Positions 27,476 through 36,860 of a DNA stretch of 51,405 bases are shown in pieces. The notes below the pieces were generated by a model that did not search any database, was not told the origin of the DNA, and was given only the letters and a program-made list of their open reading frames with translations. How positions within the stretch are numbered: position 1 is the stretch's first letter; every line of letters begins with the position of its first letter. Both the position numbers and the translations under genes were made by a program. This stretch comes from Kofleriaceae bacterium (GTDB lineage Bacteria; Myxococcota_A; Polyangia; Haliangiales; Haliangiaceae). The stretch is taken from contig JANTGM010000034.1 of the NCBI GenBank assembly GCA_024762925.1, positions 1-51,405 on the forward strand. The letters run 5' to 3'.

Positions 27476-29068
27476 GTGACGGTAGGGAGCTCTGAGGTAT
27501 CGGCCCCTCTCCTGGGGCAAGTCGTAGCTGAGCGCTACTTTGTGGAAGAGCATCTTGGGGAGGGTGGCATGGGAACGGTCTACAGGGCCCGTCACATCAC
27601 CCTTGAGAAGAAGGTTGCCCTCAAGGTCTTGCACGGAGAGTTTTCGCGCAAACAGGATCTTGTTGATCGATTCCTTCAAGAGGCGAAGGCTGCCTCTAGT
27701 ATCCGCAATGAACATGTAATCGACATCACCGATTTTGGCGTCACTGGCGACGGTTACGTCTTCTTCGCCATGGAGTACCTCGAGGGGCGTGACCTTCATA
27801 GCGAACTTCGCAACGTGATCGCAGAGGGGCAATTGTTCCCCTGGGCTCGGGCACAAGAGATTTTCTTACAAGTCTGCGAGGCTTTGGCAGCAGCACATGC
27901 TCAGGGCATCATTCATCGCGACCTCAAACCCGAGAACATCTTTCTCGTCGAAGGTACAGGGCGGGATGACTACATCAAGCTGCTCGACTTTGGAATCGCC
28001 AAGGTGCAATCCCCAACCGGGGAAGAGGGGGAGCGCAAACTCACCAAGACCGGAGTGCTCTTTGGTACCCCCGAGTACATGGCGCCTGAGCAGGCTCGTG
28101 GTGAAAAGCCCGACCACCGTGTCGACGTCTACGCCATGGGGTGTCTGCTGTTTCAGTTCTTAACGGGGACTGTACCGTTTAAGGCCGACAGCTTCATGGC
28201 GATCCTCACCCAGCATATGGTCGAGCCGGTCCCGGAGATTAGTGTCGACTTGCTACAGCGATCGGGGGCACCCACGGGGGTTCTTGGCATTGTTGAGAAA
28301 GCGCTTGCCAAAGATCGCGATGAGCGGTTTTCGACGATTCGAGACCTCGCAGAGGCCGTTGCCAAAGTGGGCGCGCCGGGCGGCACACTTGCTCCTGTAG
28401 ACAAGCGCAGCACACGAGATACAGCGCTCGTTGGACGGTCAAAGCGGCCGTCAACACATTCGGCGTGGACCGGATCGGTGCGGGAGATTTCCGACATTGT
28501 GGAAGGCGTGGTTCAAGCGGATGCGGTTGCCGCGGCCGAGGTGGGCGAGAAGTCAAAATCCCATCGCACGGTCGTCTTTGGATCCTTGGCAGCCCTACTC
28601 TTGGCAGGCGGGGGATTTGCCGCGGCAACACTCATCGAAAGCAGCGACTCAACGTCAGTCGATGTTGCGCCCACAGCTCCGAGCGAACCATTGGGCGAGG
28701 CAAGCGAGGTCTTTGGCGGCCCAGACACAAGTCCGGTAGTTGCTCCGCAAGCGCAGTCGATCGATGCGGGCTCTGGCCCCAACCTCATCTCGGACACACC
28801 TGAGGTTGCCAAGGACAAGGGCAAGGACATGGGCAAGACTCAAGGCGAGAAACCCGCTGGCAAAGGGGGAGCATTCACGAGCAACGCTGGTGATGCTGCT
28901 GGCAAAGATGGCAAGCCCACCACTTCGAATGGTGACAAACCAAGGCAAACAACTCCAAGCAAAAAGCCCGAAGGCAAGGTGCCAAGTCCTAAGCATCCGC
29001 CCGGAGAGCCAGGGGACAAGCCCCCCGGCCCGATGGGCGATCCCAAGATCAAAGATCCCTTCGGCTAG
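27476..29068 (+). CDS. Hanks-type Ser/Thr protein kinase with one TM helix and a Lys/Gly/Pro-rich extracytoplasmic tail
   Basis: 530 residues. Kinase domain at about 21-290: Gly loop LGEGGMGTVY, catalytic Lys50 in VALKVLH, HRDLKPEN at 147-154, DFG at 171-173, and GTPEYMAPEQ. All key residues are present, so it should be active and phosphorylate Ser/Thr on cytoplasmic targets. A linker leads to a single TM helix at about 364-385 (VVFGSLAALLLAGGGFAAA). The last 145 residues outside the membrane are low-complexity, rich in Gly, Lys, Pro and Asp, with no PASTA repeats. The start is a GTG at 27476 with AGGA eight bases upstream. Its stop shares a CTAG with the stop of the convergent helicase gene. 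No phosphatase gene is adjacent. Confidence 0.92.
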   Translation: MTVGSSEVSAPLLGQVVAERYFVEEHLGEGGMGTVYRARHITLEKKVALKVLHGEFSRKQDLVDRFLQEAKAASSIRNEHVIDITDFGVTGDGYVFFAMEYLEGRDLHSELRNVIAEGQLFPWARAQEIFLQVCEALAAAHAQGIIHRDLKPENIFLVEGTGRDDYIKLLDFGIAKVQSPTGEEGERKLTKTGVLFGTPEYMAPEQARGEKPDHRVDVYAMGCLLFQFLTGTVPFKADSFMAILTQHMVEPVPEISVDLLQRSGAPTGVLGIVEKALAKDRDERFSTIRDLAEAVAKVGAPGGTLAPVDKRSTRDTALVGRSKRPSTHSAWTGSVREISDIVEGVVQADAVAAAEVGEKSKSHRTVVFGSLAALLLAGGGFAAATLIESSDSTSVDVAPTAPSEPLGEASEVFGGPDTSPVVAPQAQSIDAGSGPNLISDTPEVAKDKGKDMGKTQGEKPAGKGGAFTSNAGDAAGKDGKPTTSNGDKPRQTTPSKKPEGKVPSPKHPPGEPGDKPPGPMGDPKIKDPFG

Positions 29069-31614
29069 CGCTTGGCGCGTGCTCGCTCTACCACCACGCC
29101 GCGCTCGTGAAAGACGAGCCCTGTGCAGGTGTCAATGACTTCATCTGCGAACTCTTCTGGTACACGAATGTAGCAGTGTGTGTTGCGCAGGGTAATCCGC
29201 CCGAGTTGCTCAGCGGTATCTCCAAGTGCCTCGCCTAGAAAGCTGCGAATGGCTTCGACGTCAGCATCTTCGCGTTTCCCGACGTTCACAAAGAGGCGAA
29301 CGCTTGGATCGGATGGCTCATCGGCCTTCTCATCGGCCGAATCACCGGTTTTTGCCACGTCATTGGACTTCTCGTTCGCCTGTGCTTCATCGGTGTCCTT
29401 GCTGCCCCTTCGGCGCCGTCGGCGCTTCTTCGGAGGTGCCTCTTCCTCGTTGGCACTCGTTTCCACTACGTCGTCAGCATCACCGCCGGAGTCTTCTTTG
29501 GTATCGGCCCAAGCTTCCCAAAATTCAGCGTAAGCGCCTGCCTCGGTGCGGGGCTTGCGATCGCGTCGTTTGACGGGCTTCTTCTTGACCGGTTTCTCAG
29601 GGAATCGTCGTTCAACCTCTTGGGTCTCGCCGACGTCCTCCTCTTCCTTTTTGGCTGTGGTCTCTTCTTCCTCGCTTGAAGCGCGTCCACGCCGCCGTCG
29701 CTTGCGGCGAGGTTTTTCCGCTGCTTCCTCGTTGCCTTCCGCAGGGGTCGCCACAACAGCATCCTCTGCAACAGAGGGCTCGGTTGCCTCTGCCTCGGTC
29801 GATGATGCGACAGCTTCTTTGGCTGGCTCGATACCCACCTCGGCTACCTCTGCATCGTCCATTGTCGCTGGTTGCGCAGCAGCATTCTCGGCCTCAGCTG
29901 GTAGGGATTCTTCTGGAGCTGTGGTCGCCTCGGAAGTTTGACTGCGCCTCCGCCTGCGCTTGCGGCGAGGCCGCTCTTCGGTCGCAACCTCGTCGGCTGA
30001 TGCGGCCAACTCCTCCGTTGGGGGCGCTTCCGACTCCTCGGTGGCTGCTGGTGCTTCCGCTGCCACGACCGAGGCCTCATCTTCACGTCCCCGGCGTCGG
30101 CGCTTCCGGCGAGGGCGTTCTTCGCTGCGAGGTTCTGCTTCGGCGGCGGTCGCCACGGTTGTTGCCGGCGCTTTCGAAGGAGTCTGTGCTGTCTTTGCGG
30201 TTGGCTTGGTTAGGAGTTGCTGCAATAGGAGAGCAACCACGCGCTCACCCTCATCGCTTTGCCAAAGGCGTCGTGCAAGCGCTATGTGCTCTTTCCGGGC
30301 GTCACCGTCGAGCATCGCAATGACGCGCTCATACAGCTCCCCCTCTTCAATCGCGGCCATCTCATCGGCGTTCGGTAGGTCGCGCTCAGTGGGGATGATC
30401 TTGTAGATGAGTTTGAGGTAGTAGAAGGCCCCAATCTCGCGCGGGCCAACCAGGCTGAGCGCCGTGCCTTCCTTGCCTGCACGCCCGGTTCGGCCGGACC
30501 TGTGCACGTAGACCTCAGGCGAGGATGGGAAGGTGTAGTTGATTACATGGGACAGCTCGCTAATGTCGATACCGCGAGCTGCGATATCCGTTGCGACCAA
30601 GAAGTTGAGATTCTTGTCGCGCATGCGGCCCATCACACGCTCACGATCCGACTGAGAAAGGTCGGAAGAGAGAGCCTCGGCGTCGTAGCCGTTCTTGCGC
30701 AAGTACCGTGCGACAGTGTTTGTCTCATCGCGGGTATTGCAAAAAATGATCGCCGAATCGGGTTTTTCGGCCTTCATCAGCTTCAGAAGATCTCTGTTTC
30801 GAGCCATGCCGCTGACCACATAGTAGTAGTGGTCGATGAGCTCCGCGCCAACGCTATCGCTTGAGAGTGTGAGCATTTCTGGGTCGCGCATGTGCCGACG
30901 ACCAATGCGTTCAATCTCCTTGGGGATTGTCGCCGAGAAGAGCATCGTTTGGCGCTTGTCCTTGGCGGGCAGAGTGCTGACGATGTTTTCGATTTCCTCC
31001 TGGAAGCCCATTGAGAGCATCTCGTCGCATTCATCGAGCACCAGCATGCGGATGCCAGAGGTGTCCATGGTGCCGCGTCGAATGTGATCCAACACGCGGC
31101 CCGGAGTACCAGCGACGATCTGACCGCCGTCCTCGAGCTTCTTGATTTGCGGCCCAATCGGAGCACCACCGTAGATAGGAACAACTGCAACATCCATGTG
31201 CATGACGAGCTTCTGGATTTCCTTGGCAACCTGAAGTGCGAGCTCTCGCGTTGGAGCGAGAATTAGCGCTTGAACGCCCTTTTTGCCATTGGAGAGCATC
31301 TGAGCGATGGGAATACCAAAGCCAGCAGTCTTGCCCGAGCCGGTCTTGCTCTGAACCATGAGGTCGTTGCCTTCAGTAAGCGTCTTAAAGACAGCTTCCT
31401 GCACAGGCATGGGGCGTTCGTAGCCCATGTCTCCAAGGGCGCGCATAAGGGTGGGAGCGAGATCCCAATCTTCAAAGTGTGCGGGCTCGGGCGGGACTTC
31501 TACCGTCGCCAGGCCATCGTCGTCTGTTAGAAGGGTGCTTTGGGCGACAAGGTCTGCAGATGCATCAGCAGAGCTGTCTGGACTGTCGGCGGAAGGGGTG
31601 ATTTCTTTTGCCAT
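29065..31614 (-). CDS. DEAD-box RNA helicase (DeaD/CsdA type) with DECD motif and charged repeat linker
   Basis: 849 residues. The helicase core is at about 45-430: the Q-motif VQEAVFKTL, Walker A SKTGSGKT (89-96), PTREL, DECD at 194-197, FSATIP, and HRSGRTGRAG. Motif II reads DECD, as in eukaryotic UAP56/Sub2, instead of DEAD. A linker of about 280 residues carries basic blocks of the type RPRRKRRRRGR separated by Ala/Glu-rich acidic stretches. The last 75 residues (VRLFVNVGKREDADVEAIRS to the end) resemble the DbpA/CsdA RNA-binding domain. It probably remodels structured RNA during ribosome assembly or cold adaptation. The ATG start follows TATACGATGG with weak ribosome binding. Its stop overlaps that of the convergent kinase gene. 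Confidence 0.93.
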   Translation of the reverse strand: MAKEITPSADSPDSSADASADLVAQSTLLTDDDGLATVEVPPEPAHFEDWDLAPTLMRALGDMGYERPMPVQEAVFKTLTEGNDLMVQSKTGSGKTAGFGIPIAQMLSNGKKGVQALILAPTRELALQVAKEIQKLVMHMDVAVVPIYGGAPIGPQIKKLEDGGQIVAGTPGRVLDHIRRGTMDTSGIRMLVLDECDEMLSMGFQEEIENIVSTLPAKDKRQTMLFSATIPKEIERIGRRHMRDPEMLTLSSDSVGAELIDHYYYVVSGMARNRDLLKLMKAEKPDSAIIFCNTRDETNTVARYLRKNGYDAEALSSDLSQSDRERVMGRMRDKNLNFLVATDIAARGIDISELSHVINYTFPSSPEVYVHRSGRTGRAGKEGTALSLVGPREIGAFYYLKLIYKIIPTERDLPNADEMAAIEEGELYERVIAMLDGDARKEHIALARRLWQSDEGERVVALLLQQLLTKPTAKTAQTPSKAPATTVATAAEAEPRSEERPRRKRRRRGREDEASVVAAEAPAATEESEAPPTEELAASADEVATEERPRRKRRRRRSQTSEATTAPEESLPAEAENAAAQPATMDDAEVAEVGIEPAKEAVASSTEAEATEPSVAEDAVVATPAEGNEEAAEKPRRKRRRRGRASSEEEETTAKKEEEDVGETQEVERRFPEKPVKKKPVKRRDRKPRTEAGAYAEFWEAWADTKEDSGGDADDVVETSANEEEAPPKKRRRRRRGSKDTDEAQANEKSNDVAKTGDSADEKADEPSDPSVRLFVNVGKREDADVEAIRSFLGEALGDTAEQLGRITLRNTHCYIRVPEEFADEVIDTCTGLVFHERGVVVERARAKR

Positions 31615-31719
31615 CGTATATCGATTCCTTGATGGCTGCGGCTCGGTGCAAGGGCGACCCGAAGTGGGACACCTGAGAAGGCCTGGTCTTGACGGACACC
31701 GCGGGTGTCATCGGAGTGC

Positions 31720-32355
31720 TCATGGCATTCCTCCATTGCTGGCCGGAGCTGAACTCGCGGGAGCATGGCGTTCGATTCGTCGTTGAATCGACTCGCGGGA
31801 TTCATCAAGGGCGCGACGCATCTCGAAGAGCTCGTCAGCTTGTTCGTTGTCGAATTCGGCCAAGAGACTGTTGTATCGGAGTCTCATAGCCGGGAGCGCC
31901 TCGTGGACGTGCGCCATCCTGTCGTAGGCAGCTCCCATTGTGGTTTCAGCGAGTTCTGAGAAGCGGCATCGCGCGTTCACGACGTCCCACTGATCTCGCC
32001 ATTGATTCGAGAAGCGTTTCCAATCGGAGGCCAGGTCGCCACGACGGCTCGACTTGCGTCTTTCGTTCGCGGCCTCACCAGCTAGGGGCTGGGTGAGAAG
32101 CTTGTTTGTTTTGGCGCTCAAGTTGGTTAGCTGCTCTAGCACTAGAGTGTTGCACTCAAGAAGATCTCGAGGATCTGGGTTGTCGGTAACGATTGAAGAT
32201 TCGGGGAGTTGTACTGCCGGGGTGCGGAAGAAGAGGTGCTTTACCACGCTCGCAGTGAGCAGTAGGAAAGCGACTCCGGCCGCTGTTGCATAGATTGCGA
32301 GCAGTACTTGTCTGTATCGCCGAAACTCGTTTGGTCGTTTCTGTTCTCTCGTCAA
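31720..32355 (-). CDS. Uncharacterised membrane-anchored coiled-coil protein
   Basis: 211 residues with one N-terminal transmembrane helix at about 17-40 (VLLAIYATAAGVAFLLLTAS). The remainder is helical and rich in Arg, Glu and Ala, ending in a predicted coiled coil (FEMRRALDESRESIQRRIE). The domain after the helix should face the periplasm. I recognise no family. The start is a TTG at 32355 and is not certain; the hydrophobic helix fixes the N-terminal region within about 15 residues. It lies 92 bp downstream of a lipoprotein gene and 105 bp upstream of the helicase gene on the same strand, so it may belong to either transcript. Confidence 0.6.
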   Translation of the reverse strand: MTREQKRPNEFRRYRQVLLAIYATAAGVAFLLLTASVVKHLFFRTPAVQLPESSIVTDNPDPRDLLECNTLVLEQLTNLSAKTNKLLTQPLAGEAANERRKSSRRGDLASDWKRFSNQWRDQWDVVNARCRFSELAETTMGAAYDRMAHVHEALPAMRLRYNSLLAEFDNEQADELFEMRRALDESRESIQRRIERHAPASSAPASNGGMP

Positions 32356-32447
32356 CGCTCGTACTTGGGGTTCGACCGACCTTATGCGGGGGCGGTACCA
32401 GCGTCAAGCGGTTGGCGAAACTGGACTCGTTTGAACGCGCAACGGGC

Positions 32448-34304
32448 CTAGGGATCCGGCAACACCGCGACAACTTGGCCGCTTTCGTCGCTTTCCCAGA
32501 TTCCAACCAGCCGTGCGGAGATGCCACAGCCCTCCAAGAGGCCCACTTGCTCACAGCTGTCTTCGGTGGGTACTTGGAACCATCGGATCTCCGCTCCAGG
32601 GAGGAGCTGGCCCTGGGGATCGCGAATCTCGCCTCGCGCATACGAGGCAGGTGGCAGGCGCATGGCACCAAAATCGATGGCTGTGAGGCTGCCTTCATCG
32701 GCGCCAACGTTCACGTTACTGAAGGTCCATCGAGGGGCTGCGGAGAAGTCTGAGGGGGCGACCTCAAAGTCGTAGCGTGCCATTAGCCCCAGCAACGTTG
32801 GATCGAGCCAGAGTAGAAAGTCCCCCGATTCGCCAGTGAGCTCGGATGGGAACTGGAGATTGTCGAGGATGTTGCGGTCTTCTGCTCCACCAAGAGCTTG
32901 TCGAAGCAAGGGCGATGGGCGGACCGAGATTGGTGTGTCGACGAGCGGGCTGTCGTCGTCCCGGGTAATGGTGCCGGTCACGGCGACTCGTCGTTGAAGG
33001 TCGAGGCTGGTGAGGACTGGAGCACCTTCTCCAGTGCCAACCTCGATTTCTGCATCGAAGGACGATGCGAATTCCGAGTCTGGGGGGGTGAGCACGCGGA
33101 CTTGATACGTGCGATTTACATCAATGTTGCCAGGGTAGAGTGTCACGGTGGCGATGCCGGGCTCTTCCTCGCCGATGCCGTTGCTTGTTACCTGAGCTAA
33201 GAATCGAACGCGGACATCGCGCTCTTCTTCAGAACTTTTCTCAAATGTCGTCTCAAACTGGATCGTGGCGCCGGAGATTGGCTCGAGGGCCCCACCGCTT
33301 GCAAGGCCCATGAGGGGAAGCTTGAAGGTGACTGGGTTGGCCGCATTCGGCATGCGAAGCGGCTCGAGCTGATGCGCGACATTCGGCGACTTTGGATCGG
33401 GATCGCGGACATATTCACCCGCCAGACGAAGCGTGGGCAGCGTGGTACCAGGGCCTGGCTTGGCAATGATATCGAACTCATCGAGCATGTTGATGGGAAC
33501 GGAGAGTGAGAAGCAGCCGTCGTTATCAGTCGTGACAATGGAAGAGGCTCGGGTGAGTGCGGACAGCGTCGTCCAGCGGCCCAGAGCGCTCACGTGCATG
33601 CCGGAGAAATTGCTGCCGTTGCCAGCAGCGCTGGTGATGCAGCCTTCAATGGCTTTCAGCTGATCGGGACGACCGAGCTCCCAGACAACTTCGAGATCGT
33701 CGTCGGTACGGATTGTCGTAGAAAACGGAGGTGCTTGAATCTGCGTGGCTCCCGAGGCGAGAGAGTCGAGAGAGGTCTCGTCCGGGGTTACGGTAACGCG
33801 GTACTCAGCGCCATCTTTGGGCAAGCGAACACTGAACGAGTCTTCTTCCGCATTGGCTTCGATGTTCGTGAGAACAGTACGGCGGTAATTGGGACCACCA
33901 ACAAATGCCGCAGCGCGCTCGATGGTGATCTGTGCGGGAACCAGCAAGTTGTCATCGCAGACGTCCTCGCTTCGAGTGTCACAACCGAGTTCCACACGGC
34001 CGTGGACCAAAACCGTGGGACCAAGCTCTAAGCCTTGGATCGTGCCATCAGGAGCAATTCCTATATTCGTAATCTCCGTGGGGGCGAGGTCTGGGCGGTC
34101 TGCGGGGGGAATGATGACGGCGGCGAATAAGCTCGAATCAGGTGGGTCTCCCCAGCAAACTCCATCATCACAGATTTGTGCTCCGTTGCAGTCGCTGGCT
34201 ACCTCGCACATCGACTGACTGCCGCTTGCAGCTGCATCCAGACATCCGGCGATGGACAGCGATGCTGTGATCAGAGTAAGAGTTTGTATGAGTTCGGATT
34301 TCAC
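32448..34304 (-). CDS. Secreted lipoprotein with carboxypeptidase-regulatory-like beta domains
   Basis: 618 residues. The signal peptide ends in the lipobox SIAGC at about 17-21. Immediately after is the Cys-rich segment CEVASDCNGAQICDDGVCWG, a motif recurrent in myxobacterial outer-surface proteins. Several beta domains follow of the carboxypeptidase-regulatory-like kind, each beginning like AVTGTITRDDDSPLVDTPIS or ARGEIRDPQGQLLPGAEIRW. These are usually adhesive or structural. No enzymatic motif was seen. The start is a GTG at 34304 with no strong ribosome binding site; the signal peptide fixes it within a few residues. It is 48 bp downstream of another lipoprotein gene and probably co-transcribed with it. 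Confidence 0.75.
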   Translation of the reverse strand: MKSELIQTLTLITASLSIAGCLDAAASGSQSMCEVASDCNGAQICDDGVCWGDPPDSSLFAAVIIPPADRPDLAPTEITNIGIAPDGTIQGLELGPTVLVHGRVELGCDTRSEDVCDDNLLVPAQITIERAAAFVGGPNYRRTVLTNIEANAEEDSFSVRLPKDGAEYRVTVTPDETSLDSLASGATQIQAPPFSTTIRTDDDLEVVWELGRPDQLKAIEGCITSAAGNGSNFSGMHVSALGRWTTLSALTRASSIVTTDNDGCFSLSVPINMLDEFDIIAKPGPGTTLPTLRLAGEYVRDPDPKSPNVAHQLEPLRMPNAANPVTFKLPLMGLASGGALEPISGATIQFETTFEKSSEEERDVRVRFLAQVTSNGIGEEEPGIATVTLYPGNIDVNRTYQVRVLTPPDSEFASSFDAEIEVGTGEGAPVLTSLDLQRRVAVTGTITRDDDSPLVDTPISVRPSPLLRQALGGAEDRNILDNLQFPSELTGESGDFLLWLDPTLLGLMARYDFEVAPSDFSAAPRWTFSNVNVGADEGSLTAIDFGAMRLPPASYARGEIRDPQGQLLPGAEIRWFQVPTEDSCEQVGLLEGCGISARLVGIWESDESGQVVAVLPDP

Positions 34305-34352
34305 GGTACGGCTTGGTCCAAAGGCTAAGATAAGAATCGCAGAAGGTCGCAG

Positions 34353-34907
34353 CTAGATTTCAACGGGGGCATTGCATCGCATGACCCAAGAGCGGAAGGA
34401 AAAGGCAGCACGGCTTGGGTCGCGCAGTGCGCGAAATAGATCTTGGCCCTCGGCGGCAGGGTCGCTATCGGCGATAAATTCCCGATCCGATGCCATTGCC
34501 TCAAGTACATGGTCGCCTTGATCTGTGTCGGCGATGGGGTTGCAGAGCACGTTGACGGGACAGGCCAAGACCCGAGTGGCCTCACCGGTAGGCGCTGCCT
34601 GGCACTCTGCGTAGTGGGGCTCTGGATTGGGACGTCCGTAGTCGATGTAGAGGCGGACGTGCAGCACGTCATCGACATCGTTGTCCAAGATCGTGAGCGA
34701 AAGGGTGCGAGGATCTTGGCGGTCGAGAATGAGTGGCCCTGGAAACAGAAAGTCGGGCGCTGGACCGGCGCTGAGGATCACCGGGGAGGAGCCCGGGCCT
34801 GCATCCACATCGCCAACTTCGAGATCCGGGGGGAAGATGCAGGCTGTGCCAATGCCCACAAATGCGAGCACTTGTAGGACAACAAGCAGGGTAGCCCAGG
34901 ATGACAT
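34353..34907 (-). CDS. Small lipoprotein of unknown function
   Basis: 184 residues from the ATG at 34907, chosen because the signal peptide (SSWATLLVVLQVLAFVGIG) starts there. A longer reading from 35048 adds 47 residues without signal character. The lipobox is GTAC at about 22-25. The mature part has an Asp/Gly/Pro-rich linker (GDVDAGPGSSP) and then a beta-rich domain with three cysteines (ECQAAP, ACPVNVLC). No known domain. Probably the first gene of a minus-strand unit with the larger lipoprotein at 32448-34304. The 153-bp gap upstream shows no clear promoter. Confidence 0.65.
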   Translation of the reverse strand: MSSWATLLVVLQVLAFVGIGTACIFPPDLEVGDVDAGPGSSPVILSAGPAPDFLFPGPLILDRQDPRTLSLTILDNDVDDVLHVRLYIDYGRPNPEPHYAECQAAPTGEATRVLACPVNVLCNPIADTDQGDHVLEAMASDREFIADSDPAAEGQDLFRALRDPSRAAFSFRSWVMRCNAPVEI

Positions 34908-35060
34908 CGTGGAATTCGTGAGCAGCAATCGTGCCACTCTATGTGAATTGTGTGAAATCAAATAGTTACGACAGATGGGGTTGGGAGTAAACGGGAGTAG
35001 GTGGGACAACCGCGTCAGGCCTGACGTAGTTGTAGCCGGTTTATGCACGGCTTTCCCGCT

Positions 35061-36857
35061 CTAAGACTTGGAGCTACTCTCCTCCTTTTCGAGATGACGG
35101 AAGATTGTCCGGGGATCGACTCCCAAATCTCGTGCAGTCTTGGTTCGGTTTCCGTTGTTGAGAGCTAGGATCTCGTTGATGTAGTCCCGCTGAAACTTCT
35201 CCTTGGCTTGGTTGAGCGGGAGAATGTCGGGCAGGGCGTCCGCTGTAAGCCCCAAATCTTCAGGGCCGATGAAGTTGCCATCGGAGAGCACAATGGCTTT
35301 CTTGAGACGGTTTTCCATTTCGCGAATGTTGCCGGGCCAGTTGTGCTTGCGAATGCCAACCGCAGCATTGGGAGAGAAGCCTTTCACCTTGGTGTCGAAC
35401 TCCTTGGCATATCGACTGAGCAGGTAGCGAGCGATGACCAGTACGTCATCGCCGCGATCTCGAAGTGGGGGCAGCTTCAGATTCACAACGTTGAGCCGGT
35501 AGTAGAGATCCTCGCGAAACCTGCCCTCCTTGATCTCGGCTTCGAGGTCACGGTGGGTTGCAGCCAGGATACGGATGTCCACCTTCTCTGGCTTGGTATC
35601 TCCCACGCGTACAACCACTTTTTCTTGAATGGCGCGCAAGAGTTTTACCTGCAGGGGCATGGGCATTTCGCCAATCTCGTCCAAAAAGAGCGTGCCTTCG
35701 TGGGCCGCTTGAAACTTGCCGAGCTTGTTCGAGGACGCGCCTGTGAAAGCGCCGCGGACATGTCCGAATAATTCTGATTCGAGGAGGTTCTCCGGGATGG
35801 CGCCGCTGTTAATGACCACAAAGGGCTTGTTGGCTCGTGGCGAGCGTCTGTGGAGCTCGGCTGCGATGAGCTCCTTGCCAGTACCTGTCTCGCCGGTGAT
35901 CAGAACCGAGATGTCAGTGCCTGCGACCTTCTCCACCTTGCGAAAGACATCGGTCATCGCCTTGCTAGTGCCAATGATTTCGCCAAAGCGAATGCTCTCA
36001 AGCCGCTCGCTAAGGACTTTCTTGTCTACTTTGAGCGTGTTGAGCAGAAGCGCATTGCTGATGATGAGCGATGCTTGCGCCGAGAAGACGGTGAGTGCCC
36101 GCATCGTGTCATCTGCAAAGAGAGAGGCAATGGAGTCGTTCCCAACGTAGATAATGCCCAGCAGTTTGCCTCGCTCAAGAAGCGGGACGCAGATTACCGA
36201 CGTGAGCTTCAGCTGCATCACTGACTTAGCGCCTGCGAATGCGTCATCGTTCATCGCATCAGAAATCATCAGCGGCTTTTTGCCCTTTACGACCTTCGCG
36301 ATGATGGAGTCTGAGAGCTGCGATACCGCGTCGGCGATGTTCTCTTGCTTGAGATTTCTTGCGACTTTGATGTTGAGCGTCTCGCCCTCCGTGAGAATCA
36401 GAAAGCCTTTGTCGGCACCCGTGATCTCAATGACCGCGTCCATGAGTTCTTCTAGTAGATCTCCGAGGTCGTGTTTCTGCATGAGACGCGCAGAGAAGTC
36501 ATAGATTTTCTCATAGGAGTCGATGTCGGCGACGGTGGCCGCAGCCTCACTCTCGATGGGCGCCTGTTCGTCAACAAGCGAGAAGCGCATCTCAATGGGG
36601 CCAACCTTGAGTTTGTCCTCATGAGTGAGCTTGTGCTTCTTGCGTTTTTTGCCGTTCACCGTGACCTCGTTTTTTCGAGAGACCGTGGCGATGGTGTAGA
36701 CCTGCCCATCAAAGTGGATGTGCGCGAAGCTCTCGGCAATGAGCGGATCGGGTAGCACCAAGTCGCAGTCAGGAGACGAGCCCAAGGACGTGAGCTTCTT
36801 GTAGAGGTGATAGACAAGCGGGCTTTTGCCCGGTATTTCGACTCGTAGTGACGGCAT
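35061..36857 (-). CDS. FHA-GAF-AAA+ sigma54-dependent transcriptional activator
   Basis: 598 residues with three parts. An FHA-like domain at 1-95 has LGSSPDCDLVL, SFAH and TVNG. The Arg of the usual GR motif, which contacts phosphothreonine, reads Ser27. A GAF domain at about 115-275 follows. The AAA+ sigma54-interaction domain at about 290-530 has Walker A GETGTGKE (322-329), GAFTGA (369-374, the loop that contacts sigma54) and Walker B LFLDEIGEM. A Fis-type helix-turn-helix closes it (NGNRTKTARDLGVDPRTIFR). It should activate sigma54 promoters, with FHA and GAF domains as sensors. It is the last gene of a cassette after a Ser/Thr kinase and a TPR membrane protein, so the kinase may be its input. 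Confidence 0.95.
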   Translation of the reverse strand: MPSLRVEIPGKSPLVYHLYKKLTSLGSSPDCDLVLPDPLIAESFAHIHFDGQVYTIATVSRKNEVTVNGKKRKKHKLTHEDKLKVGPIEMRFSLVDEQAPIESEAAATVADIDSYEKIYDFSARLMQKHDLGDLLEELMDAVIEITGADKGFLILTEGETLNIKVARNLKQENIADAVSQLSDSIIAKVVKGKKPLMISDAMNDDAFAGAKSVMQLKLTSVICVPLLERGKLLGIIYVGNDSIASLFADDTMRALTVFSAQASLIISNALLLNTLKVDKKVLSERLESIRFGEIIGTSKAMTDVFRKVEKVAGTDISVLITGETGTGKELIAAELHRRSPRANKPFVVINSGAIPENLLESELFGHVRGAFTGASSNKLGKFQAAHEGTLFLDEIGEMPMPLQVKLLRAIQEKVVVRVGDTKPEKVDIRILAATHRDLEAEIKEGRFREDLYYRLNVVNLKLPPLRDRGDDVLVIARYLLSRYAKEFDTKVKGFSPNAAVGIRKHNWPGNIREMENRLKKAIVLSDGNFIGPEDLGLTADALPDILPLNQAKEKFQRDYINEILALNNGNRTKTARDLGVDPRTIFRHLEKEESSSKS

Positions 36858-36860
36858 AGC

